Shown one piece after another: positions 1 to 9,691 of a DNA stretch of 64,000 nucleotides. The DNA comes from Entoloma clypeatum. Its lineage: Eukaryota; Basidiomycota; Agaricomycetes; Agaricales; Entolomataceae. A model generated the notes under the pieces. It had not been told where the DNA came from, ran no database searches, and saw nothing but the letters and a program-made list of their open reading frames with translations. The translations under genes were made by a program, and so were the position numbers. The number at the start of each line of letters is the position of its first letter. The first letter of the stretch is position 1. The DNA lies in NCBI GenBank assembly GCA_963565915.1, contig OY751496.1:1798001-1862000 (forward strand), given 5' to 3'.

Positions 1-813
1 AACAAAGTCTTCTCCTTTCTTCCTTCCCGTGGGCCTATCCCCAGCTTCAGTGGTAATTTGAAAGAATTCCTTGCTGTGAACGATTTTTTTTTTCGTGTCA
101 AGAGCCCGAGTAAACAAACTTCGCCCTTAGCACTTGGTCTCGATCAAGCTTCTCAGCGACGACCAGTACCTCACCACATTCCAAGCAGGCACAGAAGCCA
201 CCTCGGGTTCTGCCACATTGAGAACGTAAGTCATCATCTCAGGCTCATCATGGATAGATTTGATGTTTGGAATACTAGTACACATTACAACGCGTTCATT
301 AACTAGGGGAAAGAATGACTTCAAATGGAAAAAAAAGTGTTAGCGACGTGATTTGGCGCGTTAAAGCAAGTTTCCGCTTGAGCTCTGTTAGAGATGGCCA
401 AATACCGTGAGATGGACGCAAAGTCAATTATGCCTTCTTCGAACCGCGCAACCAGCGGTCGACAAGTTGCCGCCGGGCTTAGCCAGACCGAACCGCAAAT
501 ACCCTGCATAAGCTGCCCGCTGTCGGATTATCGCAAGCTGTCGCTAAATCAGTAGTCTATTCTCCCGCACATCTTCAGTCATTCGTTCGAGAGAGACATA
601 GTTTTCTGGATAAAATGTGCATGCTGTCTTGGCTGTTTGCGATGTTGAACTTGAAGATCAATGGCGCCACATAACCTATATGCATGGCTTCATCGCGGTG
701 GAAGAAAGAGCCCGCCGAAGTCGATGATATTTGGATTTGTGAGATGTAATATACGGCGAACAGTACAAATTACGATTCAGCCACTAAGAAATCCGTGTTT
801 GTGTGGCCCTTGA
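1..813. other. no gene recognised
   Basis: Only short reading frames without recognisable protein features are present. No tRNA-like or repeat structure was seen. It may hold the downstream flank of the minus-strand gene that ends at 814 and the edge of a gene outside the window. Confidence 0.5.
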
Positions 814-1380
814 TTAAGTACGATGGCGGAACCCGTCATGATGAGCCGTCTTGTAATAGTGGCCGCCACGATGCCCTTGCTTGTATCCCCCGTGACTGTG
901 ACGGGCACGACCGTACCCATGACGATTATAACCGGCGTGTCCTTTCCTGTCATAGTAGCCTCCATATTGACGACCTTCATAGCCGTAGCTATTATAAGCT
1001 CTCCTCTAAAGGGAATGAATGAATGAATCTACAAAGGTGTTCCAGGTATATATACTTACCTGGATGGAAGAAGAATCGTCGGCTTCTTCCTGGTCGCCTT
1101 CATTGGTGTCGTCGTCGTCATCGTCATCGTCATCATCGTCGTCGTCATCGTCATCGTTATCATCGTTATCATCGACATCTTGCGTATTGTTATAACCGGC
1201 AGCCTGCGCCACACTGGCCGCGGCCGAAGGGTCGAATTGTGCTTGTACTTGCGCGTCAGGTGTGGGCGTCGTGGTAGCAACACTGGCACTGGATGTCTGT
1301 GCATCAGATGCCTGGGGCAGTGCGCTAACAAAAACGAGGCCGGGAGCGAGGGTAAAGAGAAGACACAGGGGTCCTTTCAT
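814..1380 (-). CDS. small secreted protein with poly-Asp run and Gly/Tyr/His-rich tail
   Basis: The two-exon model is 1060-1380 and 814-1005, giving 170 residues. The start is the ATG at 1380, which opens a signal peptide (MKGPLCLLFTLAPG, then a cleavage-like VSALPQ). The mature part is Ala/Ser/Thr-rich, then has an uninterrupted run of about 17 aspartates within a longer Asp/Asn/Glu stretch (about residues 70-100). The intron has a perfect donor (GTAAGT) and a TTTAG acceptor and is phase 0. Exon 2 reads RRAYNSYGYEGRQYGGYYDR and continues as a Gly/Tyr/His/Arg-rich tail ending in FRHRT. The acidic half and basic aromatic half could pair electrostatically or bind metal; this is inference. No family was recognised. 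The tail is supported by its strongly biased composition, which the other frames lack. Confidence 0.72.
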
Positions 1381-2124
1381 GGTGCTCGACGATGGGAATG
1401 AGTGGTGATAGGTAAATTGAGGAAGCAAGACACATCGAAAACATTGCTGTATCTATACCTTGCGTCTGTTAGGAGAATTGTGTTTATTCTTCTGTTTTTT
1501 GAACATATGATTGGAACGACTGACATTGCGATCTCCTGTTTGGTGCATTCCATCGTCATAGGCTTCATATCACAGACTCTCCAGGTGTGGAATAGGGAGG
1601 ACAAGTCCGATTGTGGATTGGACGTGCGAAATGCCCTACGAAGAAGTGAATACACTGCAGGTGCGCCTAGTTCACGCTTCCGTCATACGATACGACTTTT
1701 TGCCCAGAATGCAACCACTGTTCACGGCCACAACGGTCGAAATTGCCAGGTCTGGAATCAGTTTCGGGCTCATATGTGCAAGGTGACTGGCGTTCCACAA
1801 CTTGGAAGCGCGAAGCAGCATCAAATGTCTTTGTCATGATTGCGCGAAAGCCCTGTACTGACAAAGCGAGAATACGCGCAGATATTCTGGTTGACCACCG
1901 GGAAGACAAGGAATCGTACGGTACGTCCCTTGCTCGATGCGAAAGCTGCTGTGAATCTGCACCCCATGGATGCGGACGCGGCAAGCGGCTTCGTGAAATC
2001 AACGACAAATCGAAACCAGTGTTTGTGGACGGCATCAGGAGATCAAGAAAGGATATGAGCCCACGAATATTTTCAACAGGTCACCTGAACGAAAAGTTGT
2101 CTTGTTGAAGGCGGGAGGTGTGAC
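1381..2124. other. intergenic, no gene recognised
   Basis: This lies between the secreted-protein gene on the minus strand and the family-of-unknown-function gene on the plus strand, so it is a divergent upstream region. Short frames here have no recognisable domain. Confidence 0.5.
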
Positions 2125-2991
2125 ATGGACGATGACGGTGCGCCGAACTCCGCATTGTCTAGGTATGGCGTGCCTTGATCGTTTCGCCAAGTCAGGAGCA
2201 AGAACGAACTGCTGGCCTACAACATTATCATCACACCCGTCCCGCCCGATCAGTTCTTTCATCACATTGCAGATCCTCCACTTGATGATATAGATCCCGC
2301 CCTTCTCACCTCTCCTCCTGGCACAGACGATCCGCACCTCTCGGATGCTACAACTGAATACCTTGGCTACCTAGATCTTGCAACAAGCGCTACCCAGCAG
2401 AGTTTTGTCGACAACTTCGCCGCGCAGACCCTTAGGCTTTTACGCTTCAACGAGCGTCATATTATCATATCGACCCAATATATCACCCCTCTTACGATCT
2501 GTGGTGACACCAGTCAGACCGCTCAGACAGATGTGTGCCTCCTACACCGCCCAACCTTAATCCTCCTTGTGCTAGTCGAGGATAAGGCACTCTCTGATGC
2601 AGAGTCTCAGGTAGTAGTGCAGGCTATCGCTGCGTTTCAATTTAACAATATGAAACGCGAAGAGAAAGGCTGCCGTCCCCTCAACGCCATGACTATACCC
2701 TGTGTCACAATGTCCGGTACCCGCCCTACTTTCTATCTCGTACCTGTTACACGAGAGCTGAGCACAGCTGTCATCACTGGCCAGTATCCTGTCACGAAGA
2801 CTCAGGTTCTAAAGTGCGTCACCGTCGCTGGGCACACCCGCCGCGCCAGCGAAGGAATGGAAAATACGGAATACAGGAAGCTCGCTCTCCGACGCTTCCT
2901 CGCCTTCAAAACCTTGGCCAAAAGCCATTGGGAAAATATCCTGCAAGGCTATGCCGATGGCGGTGTGCAACCAGGCGGTGAGTTACAATAA
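2125..2991 (+). CDS. mushroom-expanded protein family, possible PD-(D/E)XK-like fold
   Basis: The main reading frame runs 2196-2991 and starts SKNELLAYNIIITPVPPDQF. An in-frame TGA lies just upstream. Removing a 33 bp segment (2163-2195, GT...AG) joins it to an ATG exon at 2125-2162 (MDDDGAPNSALSR) and gives 277 residues. The centre reads LLVLVEDKALSDAESQVVVQ, then AIAAFQFNN, then FYLVPVT. The hydrophobic strand followed by E-x-K resembles the core of PD-(D/E)XK nucleases, but that is inference from a short motif. I recall similar proteins as multicopy hypothetical proteins in agaricomycetes. A strong donor-like GGTGAGT at about 2972 means the true C-terminus may lie in a further exon. A 33 bp intron is short, so the start is uncertain. 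Confidence 0.6.
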
Positions 2992-3735
2992 AGGGAAGAG
3001 TAAATAGGTGTGCTCTGGACAGCGGCGATGATCAATATGACAAGGCACTTACCTCTCTTTCTGCCTTCCTTATTCTACATGATAGGATAGTCCGCGAATC
3101 TGTGTACGACGACTATGGGCTATCCTTAACAAATTCCTTCCGATGGATGTCCCCTACCTTAGTCGTTTAAAGACCCCAAAATTCGTGTGCAACACTCGGG
3201 AAGAGCAGGAAGGCCCTGCCAAGTTATCAAAGAAATGGAACGAATAGAAAAGAGAAAGACGAGTATTATGATTGAATAAAGGACTGTTGTCAACAACTCC
3301 GTTACACCGTACATTGGGTCCCTTACGAACGCAGCCGAGCAATTGCCCAAATTGGCAGTACCCTGACATTGGTCTCCCCCTTCAGATATGCAACTATGAG
3401 GACACAGTGGGGAACCTTGAATACAACACATCAAATTTCAAGCAATTTGGAGTTACACAGAAAGAATAACAGAATCGACTTCAGTGACAACTACAATTTT
3501 ATCCTGTTGACTACAATTTCTCCCAAGAGCTATAATAAGCCAACAGTCCTCCAATCGCTCGTACTCCTGTCCGGCGCCGCAAAACTAGCCACCAGTGAGG
3601 AGATTGTTGGATGACGATCGAAGGTGTGTGCTGATCGCCAACAGGGAAAGTGTGTTCCTTTGACCAGAAATGCGGATTTCGGCCACATGTATTCAAAATA
3701 GGCGCGCGCGCAGCGATTGTACAATTCTAAAAACA
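2992..3735. other. intergenic, no gene recognised
   Basis: This lies between the unknown-family gene and the 3' end of the Notchless gene. It contains only short frames. A possible 3' exon of the upstream gene cannot be excluded because of the donor-like site near 2972. Confidence 0.45.
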
Positions 3736-5724
3736 CTAATTTTTCCATCTGTTGGAAACGAGCGATTGTATTAGATACAAATCCAGGAAATACAGAGAAT
3801 GGACGCACATCTTGACCGTCCGGTCACGGCCACCACTTACTAACTTGTCGGCAACGAAATCTACGCAATACACCTCATCCGTATGACCAGGCAGATCCGT
3901 CTTGATTTTGTACGTCTTCAGATCCCAAATCTGTTGAACAGCCAAAGGTTGACATTTTATGAGCACAGCCCTCCCTCCCGAGCATCGGGAACAACAAAAG
4001 GAAAATGCACCTTCAATGTACTGTCCTTACTAGCGCTAGTCAACAATCTTGAATCCGCACTCCATGCAAGTCGGTATACAGCTCCAACGTGGCCCCGAAG
4101 CGTCGCCACGAACTTGCCCGTCCGTCCATCCCAGACCCTCACACTGCTGTCCCACGAGGCGGACGCAGCCCACCGCCCATCGGGGGAGAAAGCGACATGC
4201 GAGACCTGGCGCTGGTGCCCTGTCAGTCGAGACAGAGGCTTCTTTGAGGCAAGGGGAGACCAGAGGAAGAGGGTGTGGTCGTCAGAGCCGGAGATGAGGA
4301 GTTCGGGGGTGGTTTGCACCAGAGCATCATAGCGCTTCTTGGCGAGCTGTTGAGCTGCGGGTATTTTTGATTACTTGAAGATGGACGAGACAGCATACAG
4401 GCCTACCTTCCTCGTCGGATGTAGGTCTCTTGGCGGTGCGATCAAATGGACCTGTGCGCAGTATGAAATCTGTGTTGAGGGCCAGTGTCGTGACCCAATG
4501 TGCATGGTCTTTTAGGGTGTGCAGTGGTCGGCCCTGCCATAAGGCAGCAATTGAGCAACGATGATCACAATCGACTCGGGGGCACACACATTCTCTGCAT
4601 CCCATACCCGAACAGTTCGGTCACTACTCGCTGTATAAAGCACGCCTTTGCTGCCGCCTGCGCCACCCCATTTGACAACGTTGACGCTGGCGGAATGTCC
4701 ACCAAGGGTGAGTTCCGTGCGGCGAGTGAGGGTTGACCAGACACGAACAGTCGCATCCTTCGAGGATGACGCGACGCGTGGTGATGTTGAATTTCTGGGA
4801 TGAATGTAAAGACTTGTGAGAGACTGAATGTAGGGGACGAACATATGTATTGGCTCCCATGCCAGGGATGTGATCCATTTTGAGTGCCCTTTCAGTGCAT
4901 CTCCAATTGGTTTTCCCGTTTTGGGATCCCACAAGCGGACCTGTAGAAGTGTAAACTGTGGGCGGTTTTAGAAATTACTTATAGGAACAGACCTGTCCAT
5001 CGTGGCCTCCCGTAGCGAGTTTTCGTTCCATAGCTTCCCATTCTATACACAGCACCCAACCTACATGACCGGTCAACACGTGAGAGGGAGTCTCCGTGTT
5101 GAGATCCCATAGTCGAGCAGCGGTGTCGCCTGACCCGGTTGCGAGAAGGTTGCCCGTCGGTGAAAAAGATGCGCAAAGGATGGGCGATGTGTGACCTACG
5201 AAAATTCGAATTGTGTCCAGGTCTATCGCGATCGCAATTGGCTTACCAGATAATGTAGAAGAACATCTTGTGGCAGGCCGCACGCGGAAGACGCTCTGCG
5301 GTGAGCAATAGACTACAAAGACATCTTCTGGACTGAACACATCGGACGGGTGACCTAGGACATCGGCTTCCAGCGACTTGGATATGATGATGCGAGTAGG
5401 AGCGCCTGGTTTCGCGTCTGGGCCGTCGGGAAGGGCGACATGGAACCCAAAGGGTACAGGGTCTTCATCCTGAGATTGGTCAAGGCCAAAAGCGCAGATA
5501 GCGACGAAAGGACAGACCTGGGTGGAGAGTTTATTCAGCAGCACCTCCAATCCCTCTCTCGATGTGTTCGCAGGGAGATTGACTGCAGGCGCAAGCGATC
5601 GGCCATCGTCCTCAGACACAAACTGCACGACGATGTTTGGCGATGGTTTTTGTGGCTCGGGCTCGGGCTCGGGTATTCCGTGATACACCTTTACGCGCTT
5701 TGGAGGAGGAAGCCTCGTCGCCAT
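3736..5724 (-). CDS. RSA4: Notchless-like WD40 ribosome assembly factor
   Basis: Eight exons (5247-5724, 4993-5195, 4843-4940, 4590-4794, 4407-4533, 4011-4354, 3809-3930, 3736-3748) sum to 1,590 bp and 529 residues, close to the usual size of Rsa4/NLE1. The start is MATRLPPPKRVKVYHGIPEP at 5724. The N-terminal NLE domain (about residues 30-110) is followed by WD40 repeats with clear GH...WD pairs (for example GHTSPILCASF, ARLWDLNTE, VRLWDPKTGK, VRVWDGRTGK). The protein ends in DRTVKIWKN, the classic family end. In the family, the NLE domain binds the MIDAS domain of the AAA+ protein Rea1/Midasin and remodels pre-60S particles in the nucleolus and nucleoplasm. The first intron (5196-5246, 51 bp) has no stop and keeps frame, so a naive translation would wrongly retain it. 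Confidence 0.95.
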
Positions 5725-6255
5725 TGTCGACAATGTCGTCCAGAGAAAAAATTCAGATCGGAAATGTTTGGCGTCGGCTTCCGTTTTCAACAAAGGAATC
5801 GATCCCTGACTTTCACAAACTCTGAGCCTTCTGCCACCAAGAAAATGAAGAGATTTTGATAATGCTATATCCTACATGGTGAGGATTGCCAAAAATTATA
5901 AGATGTTTATAAGACTCCACTGTCCGTTATATATCCTCACAACACAGGCCTGGTTTTTGTACCGTACCTTCATGTGGTCACCTTACGACATTGTTCGAGC
6001 AGATAGCGAACTCGACGTTCGTATTGCTATAGATAATCTCAGGTCATCAACTCTGAAGGTCGATTCGGGCATTATCCCGAACTTGGAAGGATCCCTCTGT
6101 ATCTCCTTTGGAGTCGTGCTGGTCTGTTCATTAGAGCTTGTGCGCTAGTACCATCATAAATAAAAGTCAGTTTGAGACCAGCTATCTTATAGAAAGTAAG
6201 TATAGTACTCAATACACGAGATATTATTCAAGAACACTATACATAGAGCATGCTT
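5725..6255. promoter_or_regulatory. upstream region of RSA4 and 3' flank of WASP
   Basis: Both neighbours are on the minus strand, so this 531 bp must hold the RSA4 promoter and the end of the WASP transcript. No coding content was recognised. No specific binding site is claimed. Confidence 0.45.
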
Positions 6256-7733
6256 TTAATCAGAGTCCCAATCGTCGTCCTCGTCCTCGTCCTCGTCACT
6301 ATCTCCCATATTCTTGTTCCTCTTCTCAAGGGCACTGATCAGTGCCGATGTTAGATCTCCACCGCCGACGGCCGCTGCACCACCAGCTGCGTCTGCTACT
6401 GCAACCTCCGCCGCACCGTTGGCGGAGGGCGAGGAGTTGGGATCCGTCTTCTTCAATGAGTGTACACCCTTTCCGGCGATGGAATCCAGCAGAGCGGCAC
6501 GACCGAGCTGGGCAGGTGGCATCCCAATAGCAGCGGGTGGGGGCTGTGGTGTACCTGTCGCAGGGGGTGGTGGTGGTGGAGGAGGCGGAGCTGGCGGGCC
6601 ACCTGGTGGAGGCGGAGGCGGAGGCGGCGGTGGAGGGGGAGCCAAAGGAGCAGCGGGGGCAGGGGGGACGGTGCGAGGTGGAGCTGCTGGAGGGGGCGGT
6701 GCGACGCTTACGGGGCGGGCGGGTGGTGGTGGTGGCCCTGGTGGACGACTGGCAGGACGAGCTGGTGGCGGAGGTGGGGAACTCGTTTGAGGCGGGGGTC
6801 TACGTGGAGGTTGAACCGGAGGTGCTGCCTTCTGGGGTGCGGTCGACGGAGGACTCGGGGAAGCTGGCCGGGGAGGGCGTTGTGGAGGGGGAGCTGGAGC
6901 TGGATGTTCTGAAATGCTGTTTTTCGTACCATTTGTCCGCCTTGCAGGTGGTGCCGGAGGTTTCGGTTTCTTTGTTGGTTTCTGGTGAGCCTCCTGAGGA
7001 AAGTCACGGACAAAGTCTTTGATGAATTCCATGTTTTCTTGTATGACTTCTCTCGCTAGCCCGGAGCCCTCAAGTGTGCCTAAGAAGGCCGTCCATGAAG
7101 GGTCGACGCCTGTCGACGTGAAGCCCTTCTCGGAATCATAGCCCATATGTGCGACGTGGACGAACGACCCAGACTTGGGGCCGGATATCATTGACTTATC
7201 AATCCTGCCACCTTTGGAGACGTTCTTATGCTTCTTTACCGATGAGGGTTTCGCTAATGGCCTATAAGCAACCAGTTGCGCAGGGTAATGATGAACGCAC
7301 ATGTCTCCGAGACTTTCCTCGATGTAACCTTCTTAAAGAAGACTTTGGCTTCCTGTTCGTTAGTGAAGACAAAGCCTATCATGCAATCCTACAGAAAGTA
7401 AATAAGGGGCGCGCGCAGATAGAATAATCTCACATCTCCTGCGAATGAGTGAAAAAAGGCCCTGTCTGGATGATAATCGAGACCCTCGTAGAACTCGTGT
7501 TCCCAGATAATTCCCCTCGTTCCTTCTAGGTCGATCATCTTGAAGCTGAATCTGCTTTTGCTTTCATCCTTCACCAAAGCTATCGCGCCTTGCAATCCTG
7601 CGTAAGACCACTTGTCCGGCTGGGGATATGCATAATAGATACGCGCGAGGGCAGCGTGCGTGACTTTGAAGCCCTTTGTAGCCGACTTGACCTTGTTCTT
7701 CTCGTCCGCACTGAGGGAAGACTGAGCTGGCAT
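6256..7733 (-). CDS. LAS17: WASP-family actin nucleation promoting factor
   Basis: Exons 7434-7733, 7301-7388 and 6256-7253 give 1,386 bp and 461 residues. The WH1/EVH1 domain (about 1-130) starts MPAQSSLSADEKNKV and contains IYYAYPQPDKW. It is followed by a basic stretch, a CRIB/GBD-like block (ISGPKSGSFVHVAHMGYD), and a region ending KDFVRDFPQE. A long proline-rich segment follows (about 235-385, with runs of up to 12 prolines). Next come a WH2 motif (LGRAALLDSIAGKGVHSLKK), a Gly/Ala spacer, a second WH2-like helix (LTSALISALEKRNK) and an acidic DEDEDEDDDWDSD tail with the conserved Trp. These are the parts needed to bind actin and activate Arp2/3 at endocytic sites. For intron 2, the donor at 7300 and acceptor at 7254 were chosen because the alternative acceptor at 7262 breaks the frame. 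It starts 98 bp from the divergent GNAT gene. Confidence 0.93.
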
Positions 7734-7831
7734 TGACGAGAACTTGAAGTGATTAAATAATGAGCCGCCGATGGTTACGCAGTGACGTCCTTGCGCAGTG
7801 GCAAGGGATCGTGGGAACTCCGTTGACCCGG
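7734..7831. promoter_or_regulatory. short divergent promoter, WASP / GNAT-Mss4
   Basis: Only 98 bp separate the two start codons, so the genes are likely to share a bidirectional promoter. An upstream in-frame ATG at 7760 would extend the GNAT protein by 24 residues and shrink this region further. Confidence 0.45.
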
Positions 7832-9090
7832 ATGCAGTCCACTATCACCTACAGTTTGCTTTCGTCCGACGATGTTGCAAGCGCAATAGAAATCGAACGG
7901 AAAGGTTGTTCATTCGTTTTTAACCTTGCTTATACGCTCACAGTTACAAGGTTATCCTGCCGATGAGGCAGGAAAGCTCGACGCATTCCAGTATGTCATG
8001 TCATAATACATTGCATCCATCAAGTGCTCATTCGTGATAGATTTCGTCAATCCAATGCTGGGAAACTTTTCCTAGGAGCCTATCATGTCACCCCGCACGG
8101 CCGTAAACTCATCGGATACGTTTCTGGAACTCTCTCTTCGTCAGAAACTTTGACCTACCAGTCCATGTCTGAACACATCCCTTCATCGACCTCTGTGTGT
8201 ATTCACTCTGTCTGTGTTTCTGACACATATCGGCGAACCAAAGTGGGGCTAAATCTCCTCAAAGAGTATATTTCTCGGCTGGAAATTGCCCGCACAAATG
8301 GAGAGCGCTATGAACGCGTCTTGTTGATAACCCACGAACACCTGCGGTCATTCTACGAGCAAGCCGGGTTCGAATGGATAGGAAGAAGTAGCGTGGAGCA
8401 TGGTTCTCAACCATGGTATGAGATGCGCAAGACTCTCGGACGCCCTTCTGCCCCCCATCTTCCCGAGACCCTCGAGCTACAGCCTGAAGTTCAACAGATA
8501 CCCGCAGGCGTCTGGGCTGCTCTCCAGCGATCTTCGTCAGCCCAGCCTGCGGCCCGCATCTTTACAGGTTTCCCAGGTGGCATTCTGGAACTTTCTGAGC
8601 CCCGTTCAACCAAACAAGGAAATCTGGTTAACAAGTTTGATATCGTTTGCCCTAGGAGCGGATGTGGAAGCATCATACTCAAGCATGGGGTTGGTGAGTG
8701 GGTTGAACGGGAAAGCGTTCAGGTAGGTCATGTCTTGCCAACTGTTTTCCAGATTATATGAAAGACCCTAGATGGAACCGGAAGGTCTTCCCATACAGTC
8801 GATCTTGCCTCCCCTTCCACCGCCTCCTGAAACCTGTCAGTGGTGGTTAATCACGCCCTCCCCGATGGAGTTCGAGAACATCGGATTCTCGCGACCGATT
8901 CATCCACCAAATGCCCCAGGTATGACCAAATATTCAATATCAAGTCACTATTCCAAACGTGACATCCTTTTCAGGTCCAAAACTAAAACTTTTGGCTTGT
9001 GCCGAGTGCGACCTTGGCCCCCTGGGGTGGTGTGAAGAAGGTGGTAAAGAATTTTGGCTGGCATGTACGAGGGTCGGTTACCTGGCCTGA
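7832..9090 (+). CDS. GNAT N-acetyltransferase fused to an Mss4-like zinc domain
   Basis: Exons 7832-7904, 7951-7990, 8041-8722, 8772-8919 and 8975-9090 sum to 1,059 bp and 352 residues. The N-terminal half is an arylalkylamine/polyamine-type GNAT: an IEIERKGYPADEAGKL entry, FRQSNAGKLFLGAY, and the acetyl-CoA loop SVCVSDTYRRTKVGLNLLKE, then YEQAGFEWIGRS. The C-terminal half (about residues 225-352) matches the Mss4/Dss4 fold: CPRSGCGSIIL (first zinc Cys pair), FENIGFSRPI, and LLACAECDLGPLGW (second Cys pair), ending near FWLACTRVGY. Mss4 proteins bind nucleotide-free Rab GTPases as exchange factors or chaperones; GNATs transfer acetyl groups to amines. The junction is supported by intron phases, because exon 3 carries the end of the GNAT part and the first zinc pair in one frame. 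The start at 7832 is preferred over 7760 because family members begin close to the YSLL strand. Confidence 0.88.
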
Positions 9091-9691
9091 AGTTACTCGT
9101 TGCGAAAGGAAATCATGCGATTCAGACCATTCCCCAGACCCAAAAAAAACATTCAGGCTGAAACATCGGAAACAGTCACGGGTGTAGGTTCATCCGGAGA
9201 GTACAGAAGATTTACTCGTGTCAGACTCCGTCATCTTATGGAGCTCCGTGCGATCAGGCAGGATGGATTCGGAACCAAGATTTCAAAAGGATGTCAACGC
9301 CATATCATGAGGACGATGACATGATTCCAATTGGGTTTAAGGTGGTTGAGGATTCGATAGTTATTTGGGATTTGTGTCAAGATACAGTAGTCTTTCCAAT
9401 TCAATCCCGGTGAGCATATCAGATCACTGCACAAGAAGAGAGTCACACAAGCAGTTTCGCCAAATCCCCATACATACGACCTGTGCCCTAAGGCATGAGA
9501 CCTCGTGGCTGTTGGCTGGCATGCTCTCTGAACACTGGAAAGATAGAAATTGACATCAAGGCGCCGGCATCTGATTCACATAGGTTTTACCTCCTCGATG
9601 CAGTGTACACCAAACTACCATACAATCTTGATCGACATGTTACATTTTTTCGAGAACACATAGTCATCACCGTATAGAAGAAAAAACAAAT
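9091..9691. other. convergent 3' region, no gene recognised
   Basis: This lies between two genes that end toward each other. Short frames here have no domain content. Confidence 0.5.

Noticed and set aside
1020..1180. Plus-strand His/Arg repeat-like frame and trinucleotide run
   Set aside because: It is the antisense of the Asp run of the secreted protein; the repeat is explained by GAC/GAT codons.
6314..6790. Plus-strand glycine-rich open frame with a long poly-Gly stretch
   Set aside because: It is the antisense of the poly-proline region of WASP.
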